In this document: one piece after another, positions 33,546 through 41,521 of the stretch
How the letters are laid out: each line of letters begins with the position of its first letter
Numbering within the stretch: the stretch's first letter is position 1
Assembly: GCA_018004645.1 (NCBI GenBank)
Contig: JAGNBV010000009.1
Location: forward strand, 1 to 55,847
Length of the DNA: 55,847 nt
From: Bacteroidales bacterium
Lineage (GTDB): Bacteria > Bacteroidota > Bacteroidia > Bacteroidales > CAIWKO01
Reading direction: 5' to 3'
Made by a program: the position numbers and the translations under genes
The notes under the pieces: generated by a model
The model's database searches: none
Told to the model about the DNA's origin: nothing
The model's input: only the letters and a program-made list of their open reading frames with translations

Positions 33546-35385
33546 TCCTGAATATTTGTGTTTTGTCTTTAATCACTAAAAAATAAGTACCTCCGGCAAG
33601 ATTTGCCTTATTGAATGAAAACGCATTGACACCCTTTAGAGCCCTGCCTTTATAAAGTTCCTTTACGGTTTTTCCGTTAACATCTACAACACTTATCTCA
33701 AGATCTGTTTTTTCGTTCAGGGTGAATTCAATATTGAATGTTTCTATAACAGGATTGGGGAAAACTTTAAAATCCGCCTGATTGCTGTTGGGGGAAATTC
33801 CGGTAGTTACAGGGCCATGAATTTCAGCATTCCATTGATTCCAGCGGTGTGAGGAATTCCCATAGCTGCCGCATACCCAAACCGTTGGAGACGCGCTGTT
33901 ATGTTTCCTTGAAACACCCGTATAGTCCCCCCATCTTTCCTGTGTCGATGAAGTATAGGAGACATATGATAGGCTAGATTTTACCAGGGTGGATCCCGAC
34001 CAGTTCAACGCATCATCACAATTTACGACCCGTACCTCCGGATAAATTGTTGAACCTGTCCTCCCAAAATTAATAATGACTGATTTATCGGTTGTACTGC
34101 TCGCAAAAGAAACAACAGATGGATAAGAATAATCATAAGTACCTACGAGGCCGAACAAGGAAGATTCATTGGTTTTTGTACTAACAGTAAGCCGGTTATA
34201 ATTTATCCCGTTCCAGCCGCTGCCGATATCAGAATGGAAAACAAAATGGATGATACCGTTCAGGTAAAACCCGCTTAAGGCACGGCAATCGCCATTGTCG
34301 AGCAGGCAGGCAGTATTCAGTTGGTAAGAATCTCCGGCAAATTCATAGGAAGGAGTAGAAATATTGTACCGGTTAAGCTCCTCGTTACTACTGCTCATAT
34401 CATCGGTCAGATCATACAGTTTAATATTTGAACTTCCGTTATTGTCGGTAGCCACCAGGTAACAGCCCGGTCCGTAACTGCCTCCCTGTCCGTAAGAAAC
34501 GGGCAATAATGTAAAAGGAGAACCAGAAATATTGTGCCAATACTGCCACGACATAGAAGTGCCGGAGTATCCGCTGGTTTTGTTTATCTGGTATAAAACA
34601 GCTTCGTTGAAGCCACCTGAATCATAAAACAAGTTACCGGTAATGTACAATTCATTGGTTGAAACCGCTAATTTGGGATAGTCGAACCAACTTTCATCAT
34701 TCAGGGGATTGCCGGTAAGTTTATAATACCACCATCCGTTTTGAGGATTATTAGTCTTTGAGAAAAAGATCAATAATTTCGACTTTGTTGAAAGACCGGA
34801 TGATTCCTGCACAAAAAATATGAACCTGTCGGAACCGGCATCATAAATCACTACCGGATCGCAAACGTGGGTAATAGCAGTGTCATTGATGAATGAAACT
34901 ATGCTGCTGTAATACACATTATTTCCATTCATCATGTCATACCTTATGGTGGTATTTGTAACGCTGACTATCCAGCCGCCGTTGGATATCGCCATGGAAT
35001 TATCCAGAGGGGAAAACCCGTTATTAGGATTGGCATCGTAATTTGTACCAACCACCGGGGTAACGCTCAACGTTGATTTCTCATTTGAGTCATTGTTATT
35101 TACAGTTAGTGCTTTTTGCTTCATTTTTTCAGCTTTGGCCTTTTTAATGAATTCTTTATTAGGAGTTTCAGGCCTGAAAGAAACCGGCTTTTGTGCCAGG
35201 ACCGGCCTCCACTTAAGGTCCGTGCCCGGATTGTTGACCAGCCCCATACATTCGGCGGTAAACATTGCTGATTTTGATGAACTGCCAATTTTATCGCTCT
35301 CGTCGAGTTTGGGTTTTTGCTCCTGTCCATGTATGTTTAGAACAAACCATGCTGTAAAAACTAAAATTGAAAATATCTTTTTCAC
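33520..35385 (-). CDS. T9SS cargo, propeller-like secreted protein
   Basis: 621 residues. Signal peptide (SILVFTAWFVLNIHGQ), a propeptide-like basic segment (about 60-100), then a long beta-rich domain at about 100-540 with repeated motifs such as DAGSDRFIFFVQES and TNELYITGNLFYDSGG that suggest a beta propeller. No catalytic motif seen. C-terminal type A sorting domain (FKVFPNPVIETFNIEF to RNEKIIIAD). The start codon is GTG at 35385; no ATG gives a better signal peptide. It overlaps the small lipoprotein gene downstream by 26 nt and follows the VWA-domain gene by 37 nt. Confidence 0.8.
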   Translation of the reverse strand: MKKIFSILVFTAWFVLNIHGQEQKPKLDESDKIGSSSKSAMFTAECMGLVNNPGTDLKWRPVLAQKPVSFRPETPNKEFIKKAKAEKMKQKALTVNNNDSNEKSTLSVTPVVGTNYDANPNNGFSPLDNSMAISNGGWIVSVTNTTIRYDMMNGNNVYYSSIVSFINDTAITHVCDPVVIYDAGSDRFIFFVQESSGLSTKSKLLIFFSKTNNPQNGWWYYKLTGNPLNDESWFDYPKLAVSTNELYITGNLFYDSGGFNEAVLYQINKTSGYSGTSMSWQYWHNISGSPFTLLPVSYGQGGSYGPGCYLVATDNNGSSNIKLYDLTDDMSSSNEELNRYNISTPSYEFAGDSYQLNTACLLDNGDCRALSGFYLNGIIHFVFHSDIGSGWNGINYNRLTVSTKTNESSLFGLVGTYDYSYPSVVSFASSTTDKSVIINFGRTGSTIYPEVRVVNCDDALNWSGSTLVKSSLSYVSYTSSTQERWGDYTGVSRKHNSASPTVWVCGSYGNSSHRWNQWNAEIHGPVTTGISPNSNQADFKVFPNPVIETFNIEFTLNEKTDLEISVVDVNGKTVKELYKGRALKGVNAFSFNKANLAGGTYFLVIKDKTQIFRNEKIIIAD

Positions 35386-35422
35386 AGTTTATTATTTTTT
35401 ATTTCGCATAAAAATCACAACC

Positions 35423-37513
35423 CTAATATGCCCCGAATCTCTTCCTGATAAACCATTCTGTGCTGAGCAAGGCAAGAATTATCAGAAACACCCAAAAAAG
35501 GTTTACCACATCGCTGAAACGTTTTTTTGTATAGGTTACCGATTTAACATCATCGCGGCCTTTCAGCAGGCCGGGAATTTGTGAAAGTTGCCCCGGATAA
35601 AGCATCTTTCCATTACTTTTTTGTGCCAGTGAAAACATCAGCTGATGGTCGGCTATCAGGTTGAGTGATTCAATATTTACCGGCACCACAGTGAACACCC
35701 CTGTTTTCTGTAAACGGGTAGATCCTGCTTTGGCCTGTGCAGTAAAACGGTACTCACCAAGGGGGAAAATACCGGCATTGATATGATAAGCATGGGCTGT
35801 GCGCGAAAAAGTAAAAGGAAAAGTTTTATTCGCCGAATTGGTGATCGTGAGCGTTACTTCAGGATCGTTGACCAGTTCATAACTATCGTTATACACTTCC
35901 GCATCAAATTCTACAGCTTCATTCTCGTAGAATTTATTTTTCACGTTTACACGAAAACGGTCTTTATCAACTTTTACGGACAGGTATTGTATAGTTTTGT
36001 GTACCAGCTCATTAAATACTGTCTGATTTCCAGTTTGCAGGTAGTTTTGCATACGCCATCTCCAGATTCCTTCTCCGGCCACAATTCCGGTTTTAGGTTC
36101 CGAGGCTGTATTAAACATCACCAGGGGTTTTTGTGTTTGCACACTGCCGATTTTCTGGTACATCAACACGTTAGCGGAAGTACTTTTCAGGTATTCACCA
36201 AAGGGTACCGACAGGGCGGGAAAATCGGCACTCACCTTTTTCAGTTCTTCCGAAACGGTGAACAATGCAAAGTCGTTGGCCACGGTGGGTGCAGCTTCGT
36301 CGTATTTTCCGGCAGCCTGCCTTATGCCCAGGCCTGTTTTCAGGTTGTTGAAGGCGGCCATATCAGACGATTCTCCGAGGATGTATAATACCGGTATTTT
36401 GTTTTCTGTAAGACTATTCAAAAGGGTCTGGTAGTTCTTCCCTTTCAGCGGTATCTGATGCACTATTGCCAGGTTGTATTCTTTTATAGATTTGTTGAAC
36501 TTGTCGGCAACAAATTCGTCCACCTGGTAGATTTTACTGGTTTCGATGCTTTGTTTCAGGGCCGCTACGTCGGGATGCGGGGCTCCGGCCAGCAACAAAA
36601 TTTTTTCACGGCCATCCAGCACTTCCACAAAGACATCCTGTGTATTGTTTATAAGACTAATCTCGCCCTCCAGTGTTGAAACACTTACACGGTAATGCTG
36701 CATGCCGACCTCTTTGGCTTCCAGCTGAAATTGCAGGGTTTCGAGGTAGCGGGCGCTGTTGATATCAATAGTTTTGGTAAACAAGGTTTCGCGGCCTTTG
36801 GTGATAGTCAGGGTGGCTTTTTGTCCGGCACATTTGTCGGCCCTGAGCACTGTTTCCAATGGGAAGATATTGCCCAGGTAACTGATTCGGTTATAATTGA
36901 CGCGTGAAATAATGAGGTCTTTCTGAATGTTGGTATCTCCCAGGGCAATAGTATAGAAAGGGTATTTCATGGCTCCGGTCAGGTACAAAGGGTTGCTGCC
37001 TTTGTTGTACAAGCCGTCGGAGGCCAGTATCACCGCGCCTGTATTACGGTTGGCATAGCGTGCCTGTATCTCGTCGAAGAGGAGCGAAAAATCGGTTTGT
37101 TTTTCATCATAAGTATATGCAGTGCCTTCGGTGACTTTTTCGCCAAATGTAAATGTCTTAACATCATATTCTTCGCTCAGGTTGGAACTCAGTTGACGGA
37201 GTTCATCGGAATACCGGGTCCGGATGTTGGCCGAATCTTTGCAAAAAACAGGGGACTGTGAGTTGTCCTGTGCAATGATGATCAGGGGTTTTTCGGTTGT
37301 GCGGCTGCGTGTCATTACCAGGGGCGACAACAACAAAAAAGCAATAAGAAAAACCGCCAGGGTACGCAAAACAAAAAGGGTACGAAGCGTGCTTTTTTTG
37401 AAATCGTATTTTTGTCCCCGGAAATACAACAGCATGGCGTAGGCAATACCTAACAGCAGGCAGGGAATGGCCAGCCATAAAGAATATTCGGTGGTGAGGT
37501 TAAAAAATGACAA
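35423..37513 (-). CDS. VWA-like membrane protein
   Basis: 696 residues. Two N-terminal membrane helices (about 13-31 and 45-68), then a von Willebrand A-like domain from about 75 with a metal-site DNSQS (pattern DxSxS), several Ig-like beta domains (240-300, 540-640), a glutamine-amidotransferase-like fold region near 310-470 (ILLLAGAPHPDVAALK), and a final membrane helix at about 670-688. The architecture matches Bacteroidota BatA-like VWA proteins whose role is unknown. The start is a TTG at 37513; the next ATG is residue 27, inside the first helix, so it cannot replace it. The gene lies between a Tudor-like gene and the T9SS cargo gene. Confidence 0.8.
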   Translation of the reverse strand: MSFFNLTTEYSLWLAIPCLLLGIAYAMLLYFRGQKYDFKKSTLRTLFVLRTLAVFLIAFLLLSPLVMTRSRTTEKPLIIIAQDNSQSPVFCKDSANIRTRYSDELRQLSSNLSEEYDVKTFTFGEKVTEGTAYTYDEKQTDFSLLFDEIQARYANRNTGAVILASDGLYNKGSNPLYLTGAMKYPFYTIALGDTNIQKDLIISRVNYNRISYLGNIFPLETVLRADKCAGQKATLTITKGRETLFTKTIDINSARYLETLQFQLEAKEVGMQHYRVSVSTLEGEISLINNTQDVFVEVLDGREKILLLAGAPHPDVAALKQSIETSKIYQVDEFVADKFNKSIKEYNLAIVHQIPLKGKNYQTLLNSLTENKIPVLYILGESSDMAAFNNLKTGLGIRQAAGKYDEAAPTVANDFALFTVSEELKKVSADFPALSVPFGEYLKSTSANVLMYQKIGSVQTQKPLVMFNTASEPKTGIVAGEGIWRWRMQNYLQTGNQTVFNELVHKTIQYLSVKVDKDRFRVNVKNKFYENEAVEFDAEVYNDSYELVNDPEVTLTITNSANKTFPFTFSRTAHAYHINAGIFPLGEYRFTAQAKAGSTRLQKTGVFTVVPVNIESLNLIADHQLMFSLAQKSNGKMLYPGQLSQIPGLLKGRDDVKSVTYTKKRFSDVVNLFWVFLIILALLSTEWFIRKRFGAY

Positions 37514-37563
37514 GGATTTTTTTTGAGAGCAAAGATAAGGATAATAATACTTTTGAAAGATGA

Positions 37564-38112
37564 TTAGTTGCCCCCTCCCGTGCCCACAAAATAATCCTCC
37601 TTATCGTCAAACAAAATATTGAAGGTGGTCAGGCTGCCATAAATACGGGTAATGTATTGCTGCATGTTTACCTTGTCCTGGTCGGACAGTTGCGGGTGGC
37701 TGTTGATATTCTGTTCGAGCACGCGCAGGCGGTCGCGCAACATGACAATCTTGTGAAAAAATGCTTCGATGGGTATTTCTTTGGGTTTTAATTCTGCTTT
37801 GCCGGGTTGTAAGATCAGTTTGCCTCCCTCCCATTTTTCACCCATGGCAACCACTTCCTGGAAGGCGCCGTATTTGTCGAGAAAATGAATCATCAGCTGT
37901 TCAAACGCATCCAGATCAACGGGTACAGCCTGGCTGCCGGCTTGGCCTTCAAAATATTCCAGCACTTCAATTTCTTTGTTGCTTTTTGAAAATTCCATTT
38001 TGCCTCCACGCGTAAAAATAATCTCGTAATTAGAGATATTTACTTTGCTGACGACTCCTTCGCCGTATCGCTCGTGATCCACTCTGGTACCTACTGTAAG
38101 TTCTTTGTCCAT
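37564..38112 (-). CDS. Conserved protein with N-terminal Tudor/SH3-like domain
   Basis: 182 residues. The N-terminal 55 resemble the Tudor/SH3-like fold found at the C-terminus of UvrD/PcrA helicases and in CarD-type proteins (GTRVDHERYGEGVVSKVN, YEIIFTRGGKMEFS). The rest is helical (LDAFEQLMIHFLDKYGAFQE, then FFHKIVMLRDRLRVLEQNI). The protein is conserved among Bacteroidota but, as far as I know, has no assigned function; interaction with RNA polymerase or nucleic acids is plausible from the fold. Spacing is 2 nt to the DUF2807 gene upstream and 50 nt to the VWA gene downstream. Confidence 0.7.
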   Translation of the reverse strand: MDKELTVGTRVDHERYGEGVVSKVNISNYEIIFTRGGKMEFSKSNKEIEVLEYFEGQAGSQAVPVDLDAFEQLMIHFLDKYGAFQEVVAMGEKWEGGKLILQPGKAELKPKEIPIEAFFHKIVMLRDRLRVLEQNINSHPQLSDQDKVNMQQYITRIYGSLTTFNILFDDKEDYFVGTGGGN

Positions 38113-38114
38113 AA

Positions 38115-38837
38115 TTAGTATTTTTTGTTTACTGTTGCATTCCCCGAAACAGATTCTTTCATGTCAGGTGTTCCTTTATATAGAACCTGGGCATTACCGG
38201 AGGCGTTCACATCGAATGTGTTAATTACATTTACCATTGTAGCGGCATTGCCTGAAACCGAAAGTTTCAAGTCGTCGATATTCATGCTGGCAGCATCGAT
38301 ATTGGCTGTACCGGAAGCCGCAATATCGGCTGAAAAAACATTGCCGGAGAATTTCACGGAGCTGTTGCCGCTGGCTTCCATCTTCAGGCTAACTGCGTTG
38401 ACCTCGGCAATCATTTTGCTGGTGCCGGAAACGGCCATGTCCAGGCGGACAAAGTTCAGCCTGTCGGATGAGACAACATAGGAATGGCCTAAAACTTCAA
38501 GGTTATTTATCTTATTGAATGTCAAGTATATATTTATTCCTTTTGTGCTATGCACCGGTTTTTTCAGCTTTATCGTCAGTTTGCTGTTGCGGACGTTTGC
38601 CCCGATGCAGTCCAATAAGTTCTCGTCGGTTTCCACTTCAAGTTTTGCTTTGTCACCCTGTTTCAGAAAGACCTTAAAAATCCCGTCCAGTTCGATTTTT
38701 TCAAATTCTTTAAGTTGAATTTCTTTTTTAATAATAGTGCCATTGCCTCTGACCGGCAGGTTGTTCATACATGAAGTAATACTACAAATAAGACTTGTAA
38801 GTAAAATAATAACAGTTACGTAAGTAATTTTATTCAT
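38115..38837 (-). CDS. DUF2807 head-GIN-domain lipoprotein
   Basis: 240 residues with a lipoprotein signal peptide (IILLTSLICSITSC, lipidated C23). The mature part is the head-GIN/DUF2807 beta-helix: GNGTIIKKEIQLKEFEKIEL, then stacked turns of the type SGTSKMIAEVNAVSLKMEAS, SGNSSVKF and SGNATVNKKY. These proteins are abundant in Bacteroidota and are thought to be surface or periplasmic beta-solenoids of unknown role. It is an odd member of this recF operon, 13 nt after DUF721 and 2 nt before the Tudor-like gene. Confidence 0.9.
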   Translation of the reverse strand: MNKITYVTVIILLTSLICSITSCMNNLPVRGNGTIIKKEIQLKEFEKIELDGIFKVFLKQGDKAKLEVETDENLLDCIGANVRNSKLTIKLKKPVHSTKGINIYLTFNKINNLEVLGHSYVVSSDRLNFVRLDMAVSGTSKMIAEVNAVSLKMEASGNSSVKFSGNVFSADIAASGTANIDAASMNIDDLKLSVSGNAATMVNVINTFDVNASGNAQVLYKGTPDMKESVSGNATVNKKY

Positions 38838-38850
38838 CAGGATTCAGGAA

Positions 38851-39135
38851 TTATTTTAAGATAATTTTATCGATAAAAGGTTTGTTAAAATAGCTGTTCA
38901 GGCGTTTTACGATTTCGGATTTAATCAGGTTCAGTTCGTTACGGACTATTGAAGAATCGAGTTCGACATAAAGCACTCGTTTATCAACGTAGAGTTTGGT
39001 GGTATGTTTGGCAATCATCTTACCGACAATTTCCTCCCATTTTTCTATAAGGGTGGCTTCATTGAGTTTTCTATCGAGCCGGTAGTACTCAATAAGCTGC
39101 CTGATGACCTCTTTCAATGGTTTTTCCTGTTGCAT
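38851..39135 (-). CDS. DUF721 (DciA-like) protein
   Basis: 94 residues matching DUF721: LKEVIRQLIEYYRLDRKLNE, then WEEIVGKMIAKHTTKLYVDK and LYVELDSSIVRNEL, a KH-like fold. In many bacteria this family includes DciA, which helps load the replicative helicase, and its gene typically sits next to recF, as here (2-nt gap). The protein is a short form without long C-terminal tail. Role in replication initiation is inferred from family and neighbourhood. Confidence 0.85.
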   Translation of the reverse strand: MQQEKPLKEVIRQLIEYYRLDRKLNEATLIEKWEEIVGKMIAKHTTKLYVDKRVLYVELDSSIVRNELNLIKSEIVKRLNSYFNKPFIDKIILK

Positions 39136-39137
39136 AA

Positions 39138-40250
39138 TCAGAGGCTAATTTCTTTTGCATTATTGTTGCTGATCATAAACACCTTTCCAGGAGAATTAAT
39201 TTTTTTCATAGTGTTTACGATCCTTTCTTTTTGGGTATCAGTAATAAAAACCTGTCCGAAATTATTATCGGCGGCAAGTTTCACCAGGTGTTCCACCCTT
39301 TCATCATCGAGTTTATCGAAGATATCATCAAAAAGCACTACCGGTTTATAACCTTTCATGATTTTGATATATTCAAACTGGGCGAGTTTAATGGCAATAG
39401 TGTATGATTTTTGCTGACCTTGGGAACCAAACTTTCGCAGCGGAAAATCGCCAATATTAAATATCAGGTCGTCTTTGTGGATGCCGCAGGTGGTGTATTG
39501 AACTATCCTGTCTTTGGCAATGCTTGATTTCAGCAGGTCGGCCAGGTGAGCACTGTTGAGCTGCGAGTCGTAAGTCATCGAAACGCTCTCTTTTTTTCCG
39601 CTGATCAGTTCGAAATAGTAATTAAAGTAGGGTAAAAAATCAAGGATAAAAGATGTTCTTTTAGCATGTATCTTGGTTCCCAGGGCTAGCAATTGTGTAT
39701 CCCATATTTCTATGGCATCGGCATCGAAGGAGTTGCTTTCGGCAAAGATCTTCAGCAGTTTATTGCGCTGAAAAAGGGCTTTGTTGTAGTTTATCAGGTC
39801 GTCGAGGTACACATGGTCGAACTGGCTGATAAAACTGTCGAGGAACCTCCTGCGTTCTTCGCTGCCGCTATAGATCATGTCGGAGTCGTGCGGCGACACC
39901 ATCACCAGGGGGTATAGGCCTATATGGTCGGCCAGCCGGCTGTATTCTTTTTTGTTCAGCTTAAAAACTTTATGTTGATTGCGTTTTTGTCCGCAGAAAA
40001 TGGTGTCGGGGTTGTCCGGATTTTTTACCCAAACACCCTGAATGGTAAAAAAATCAGCCTCGTGCAGGATGTTTTGCGTGTCAATGACATTGAAATAACT
40101 CTTACAAAACGAAAGGTAATGGATTGCATCAAGCAGGTTCGTCTTCCCCACGCCGTTATTTCCTATAAAACAGTTGATTTTTTCCGAAAAACTCAGATCG
40201 AGTTCCGGATAATTTTTAAAGTTGATTAATGCAATTTTTTGCAGGTACAT
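39138..40250 (-). CDS. recF: DNA replication and repair protein RecF
   Basis: 370 residues, the usual length. Walker A is GNNGVGKT (30-37) after the N-terminal strand, and the ABC-type signature and Walker B are FGSQGQQKSYTIAIKLAQ and VVLFDDIFDKLDDERV. RecF is an SMC-like ATPase that loads RecA with RecO and RecR at gapped DNA. The start at 40250 fits the family and begins 6 nt after the upstream DUF5063 gene. dnaA and dnaN are not present in this window, so recF is not in the classical dnaA-dnaN-recF order. Confidence 0.97.
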   Translation of the reverse strand: MYLQKIALINFKNYPELDLSFSEKINCFIGNNGVGKTNLLDAIHYLSFCKSYFNVIDTQNILHEADFFTIQGVWVKNPDNPDTIFCGQKRNQHKVFKLNKKEYSRLADHIGLYPLVMVSPHDSDMIYSGSEERRRFLDSFISQFDHVYLDDLINYNKALFQRNKLLKIFAESNSFDADAIEIWDTQLLALGTKIHAKRTSFILDFLPYFNYYFELISGKKESVSMTYDSQLNSAHLADLLKSSIAKDRIVQYTTCGIHKDDLIFNIGDFPLRKFGSQGQQKSYTIAIKLAQFEYIKIMKGYKPVVLFDDIFDKLDDERVEHLVKLAADNNFGQVFITDTQKERIVNTMKKINSPGKVFMISNNNAKEISL

Positions 40251-40256
40251 AACAGA

Positions 40257-40814
40257 TTAGTTTGGTGAAAACCCTAAAAAGAACTCCTTTTCACTTTTTT
40301 TTTTACCATAAAGCATATTGTGGATAGCGGTATGCGTCAACAAAGCTTTGATGCCCCAGTTGGTTTCGAACAATACCCTGCAGGCGTGAACGGCATTCTG
40401 CTGGGCTGCCAGCATATTCTTCTGATAGAGCAAAAGAAAATCTTTCAGGTCCTGGTAGATATCCGCCAGATTTTCAGCAATGCTACCTTTCTGCGGTTTG
40501 TTATCACTCCCATCATCGTCGCCAATAAAATAAAAACTGTCGGTCGTGGCTGTTTTGCCTAATAGTGCCAGATAAATCTTTTCCCAGTGTTCCAACGTAA
40601 CAAAACGCTCGTTGGCATCCTTGTCATCCACAAATATGTCGGGGAGCATGGTACCTTTCAGGTACAGCAACGGCAATACTTTTTGCAGATACGTATAGAT
40701 GAATGCGATATCGTATTTGTCATTTTCCTCAAGAAAAATACACAATTCGTTGGCTACCGTAATAAATTCCAGCACGTTACGCGACTGAACTATTTCTTTT
40801 GATTCTTTACCCAT
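40257..40814 (-). CDS. DUF5063 protein
   Basis: From the ATG at 40814 the protein has 185 residues (MGKESKEIVQSRNVLEFITV). A mostly helical fold is expected, with conserved ANELCIFLEENDKYD and YLQKVLPLLYLKGTMLP; it resembles DUF5063, a Bacteroidota family whose function is unknown. An in-frame TTG at 40820 would add two residues. It is first in the recF-DUF721 operon, 6 nt from recF, with a divergent promoter pair upstream. Confidence 0.8.
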   Translation of the reverse strand: MGKESKEIVQSRNVLEFITVANELCIFLEENDKYDIAFIYTYLQKVLPLLYLKGTMLPDIFVDDKDANERFVTLEHWEKIYLALLGKTATTDSFYFIGDDDGSDNKPQKGSIAENLADIYQDLKDFLLLYQKNMLAAQQNAVHACRVLFETNWGIKALLTHTAIHNMLYGKKKSEKEFFLGFSPN

Positions 40815-40837
40815 AGACAAAAAATGTTTTGAGAAAA

Positions 40838-40869
40838 CAAATATAATTTCTATTACTTATTAATTGCAA
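40838..40869 (-). promoter_or_regulatory. Promoter of the DUF5063-recF operon
   Basis: On the minus strand TTG (complement of 40867-40869), 21 nt, then TATATTTG (complement of 40838-40845). Its -33 box lies 13 nt from that of the divergent promoter at 40883. Confidence 0.55.
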
Positions 40870-40882
40870 TTTTTTTTAAAAA

Positions 40883-40914
40883 TTTGCTTTTTGCAGAAAA
40901 AACATATATATTTG
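40883..40914 (+). promoter_or_regulatory. Promoter of the GreA-like gene
   Basis: TTTG (40883-40886), 20 nt, then TATATTTG (40907-40914), exact consensus. The leader to the ATG at 41060 is then about 140 nt, long enough to carry an unseen regulatory element. Confidence 0.65.
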
Positions 40915-41059
40915 TTTTTTACAAAAAAAACAGAATAATAATCCATAACTGATCATATCAGTTTAGTAAACGCTTTTTTTGCATTTAAATTTTATTTTAT
41001 TTTTTACTCAGGAACATTTCCGGATCAGGTAGTATATCATTCCTGCCGAACAAAACAAG

Positions 41060-41521
41060 ATGAACAAAATGAACAGGAAGGAAATAAAGAAAAAATTAGT
41101 GGATTTGTGTATGCAGTTGCATCAGGAAACAGTTGAAAGGCTGACTGCCGAAATGAATGAAGCCTATCAAAATGCTGCAGAATATGGTAATCCCGAAGAC
41201 TGGCTGGATACATACAAAATGGATATGCTCAGCAAGCGTGATGCCTGCTCGCTGAAGCTACAGAAGGTGGGTGAAGAAATGAAGATGCTGGAGCGGATTA
41301 ATCCGGAAAAGATATCGGATAAAGCGGCCTTTGGTTCGGTGATAATCACCGAAACCCAAAAATTATTTATTGCTGTGGGCCTTGGCAAGGTAGTGGTCGA
41401 CAACGAAACCTATTTTGTTATTTCGCAGTCCGTGCCCTTGTTTCACGCCATGAAAGACCACAAGGCTGGCGATATCTTCAGGTTTCGAGATACGGAAGAA
41501 AAAATACTGGAGGTGTTCTGA
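41060..41521 (+). CDS. GreA/GreB-like transcription factor-fold protein
   Basis: 153 residues (ATG at 41060, or 41069). An N-terminal helical half (about 8-85) ends in a turn, and a C-terminal FKBP-like half contains FGSVIITETQKLFIAVGLG and ISQSVPLFHAMKDHKAGDIF. The layout matches Bacteroidota proteins distantly related to GreA/GreB that rescue stalled RNA polymerase. The acidic tip residues of true GreA (Asp-Glu-Tyr type) are not obvious here, so catalytic activity in RNA cleavage is uncertain. A long leader precedes it. The stop abuts the stop of the convergent acyltransferase gene with no gap. Confidence 0.65.
   Translation: MNKMNRKEIKKKLVDLCMQLHQETVERLTAEMNEAYQNAAEYGNPEDWLDTYKMDMLSKRDACSLKLQKVGEEMKMLERINPEKISDKAAFGSVIITETQKLFIAVGLGKVVVDNETYFVISQSVPLFHAMKDHKAGDIFRFRDTEEKILEVF

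Noticed and set aside
40257..40820. TTG start at 40820 for DUF5063 gene
   Set aside because: ATG at 40814 is only two codons on and is the usual start codon; the extra residues carry no signal.
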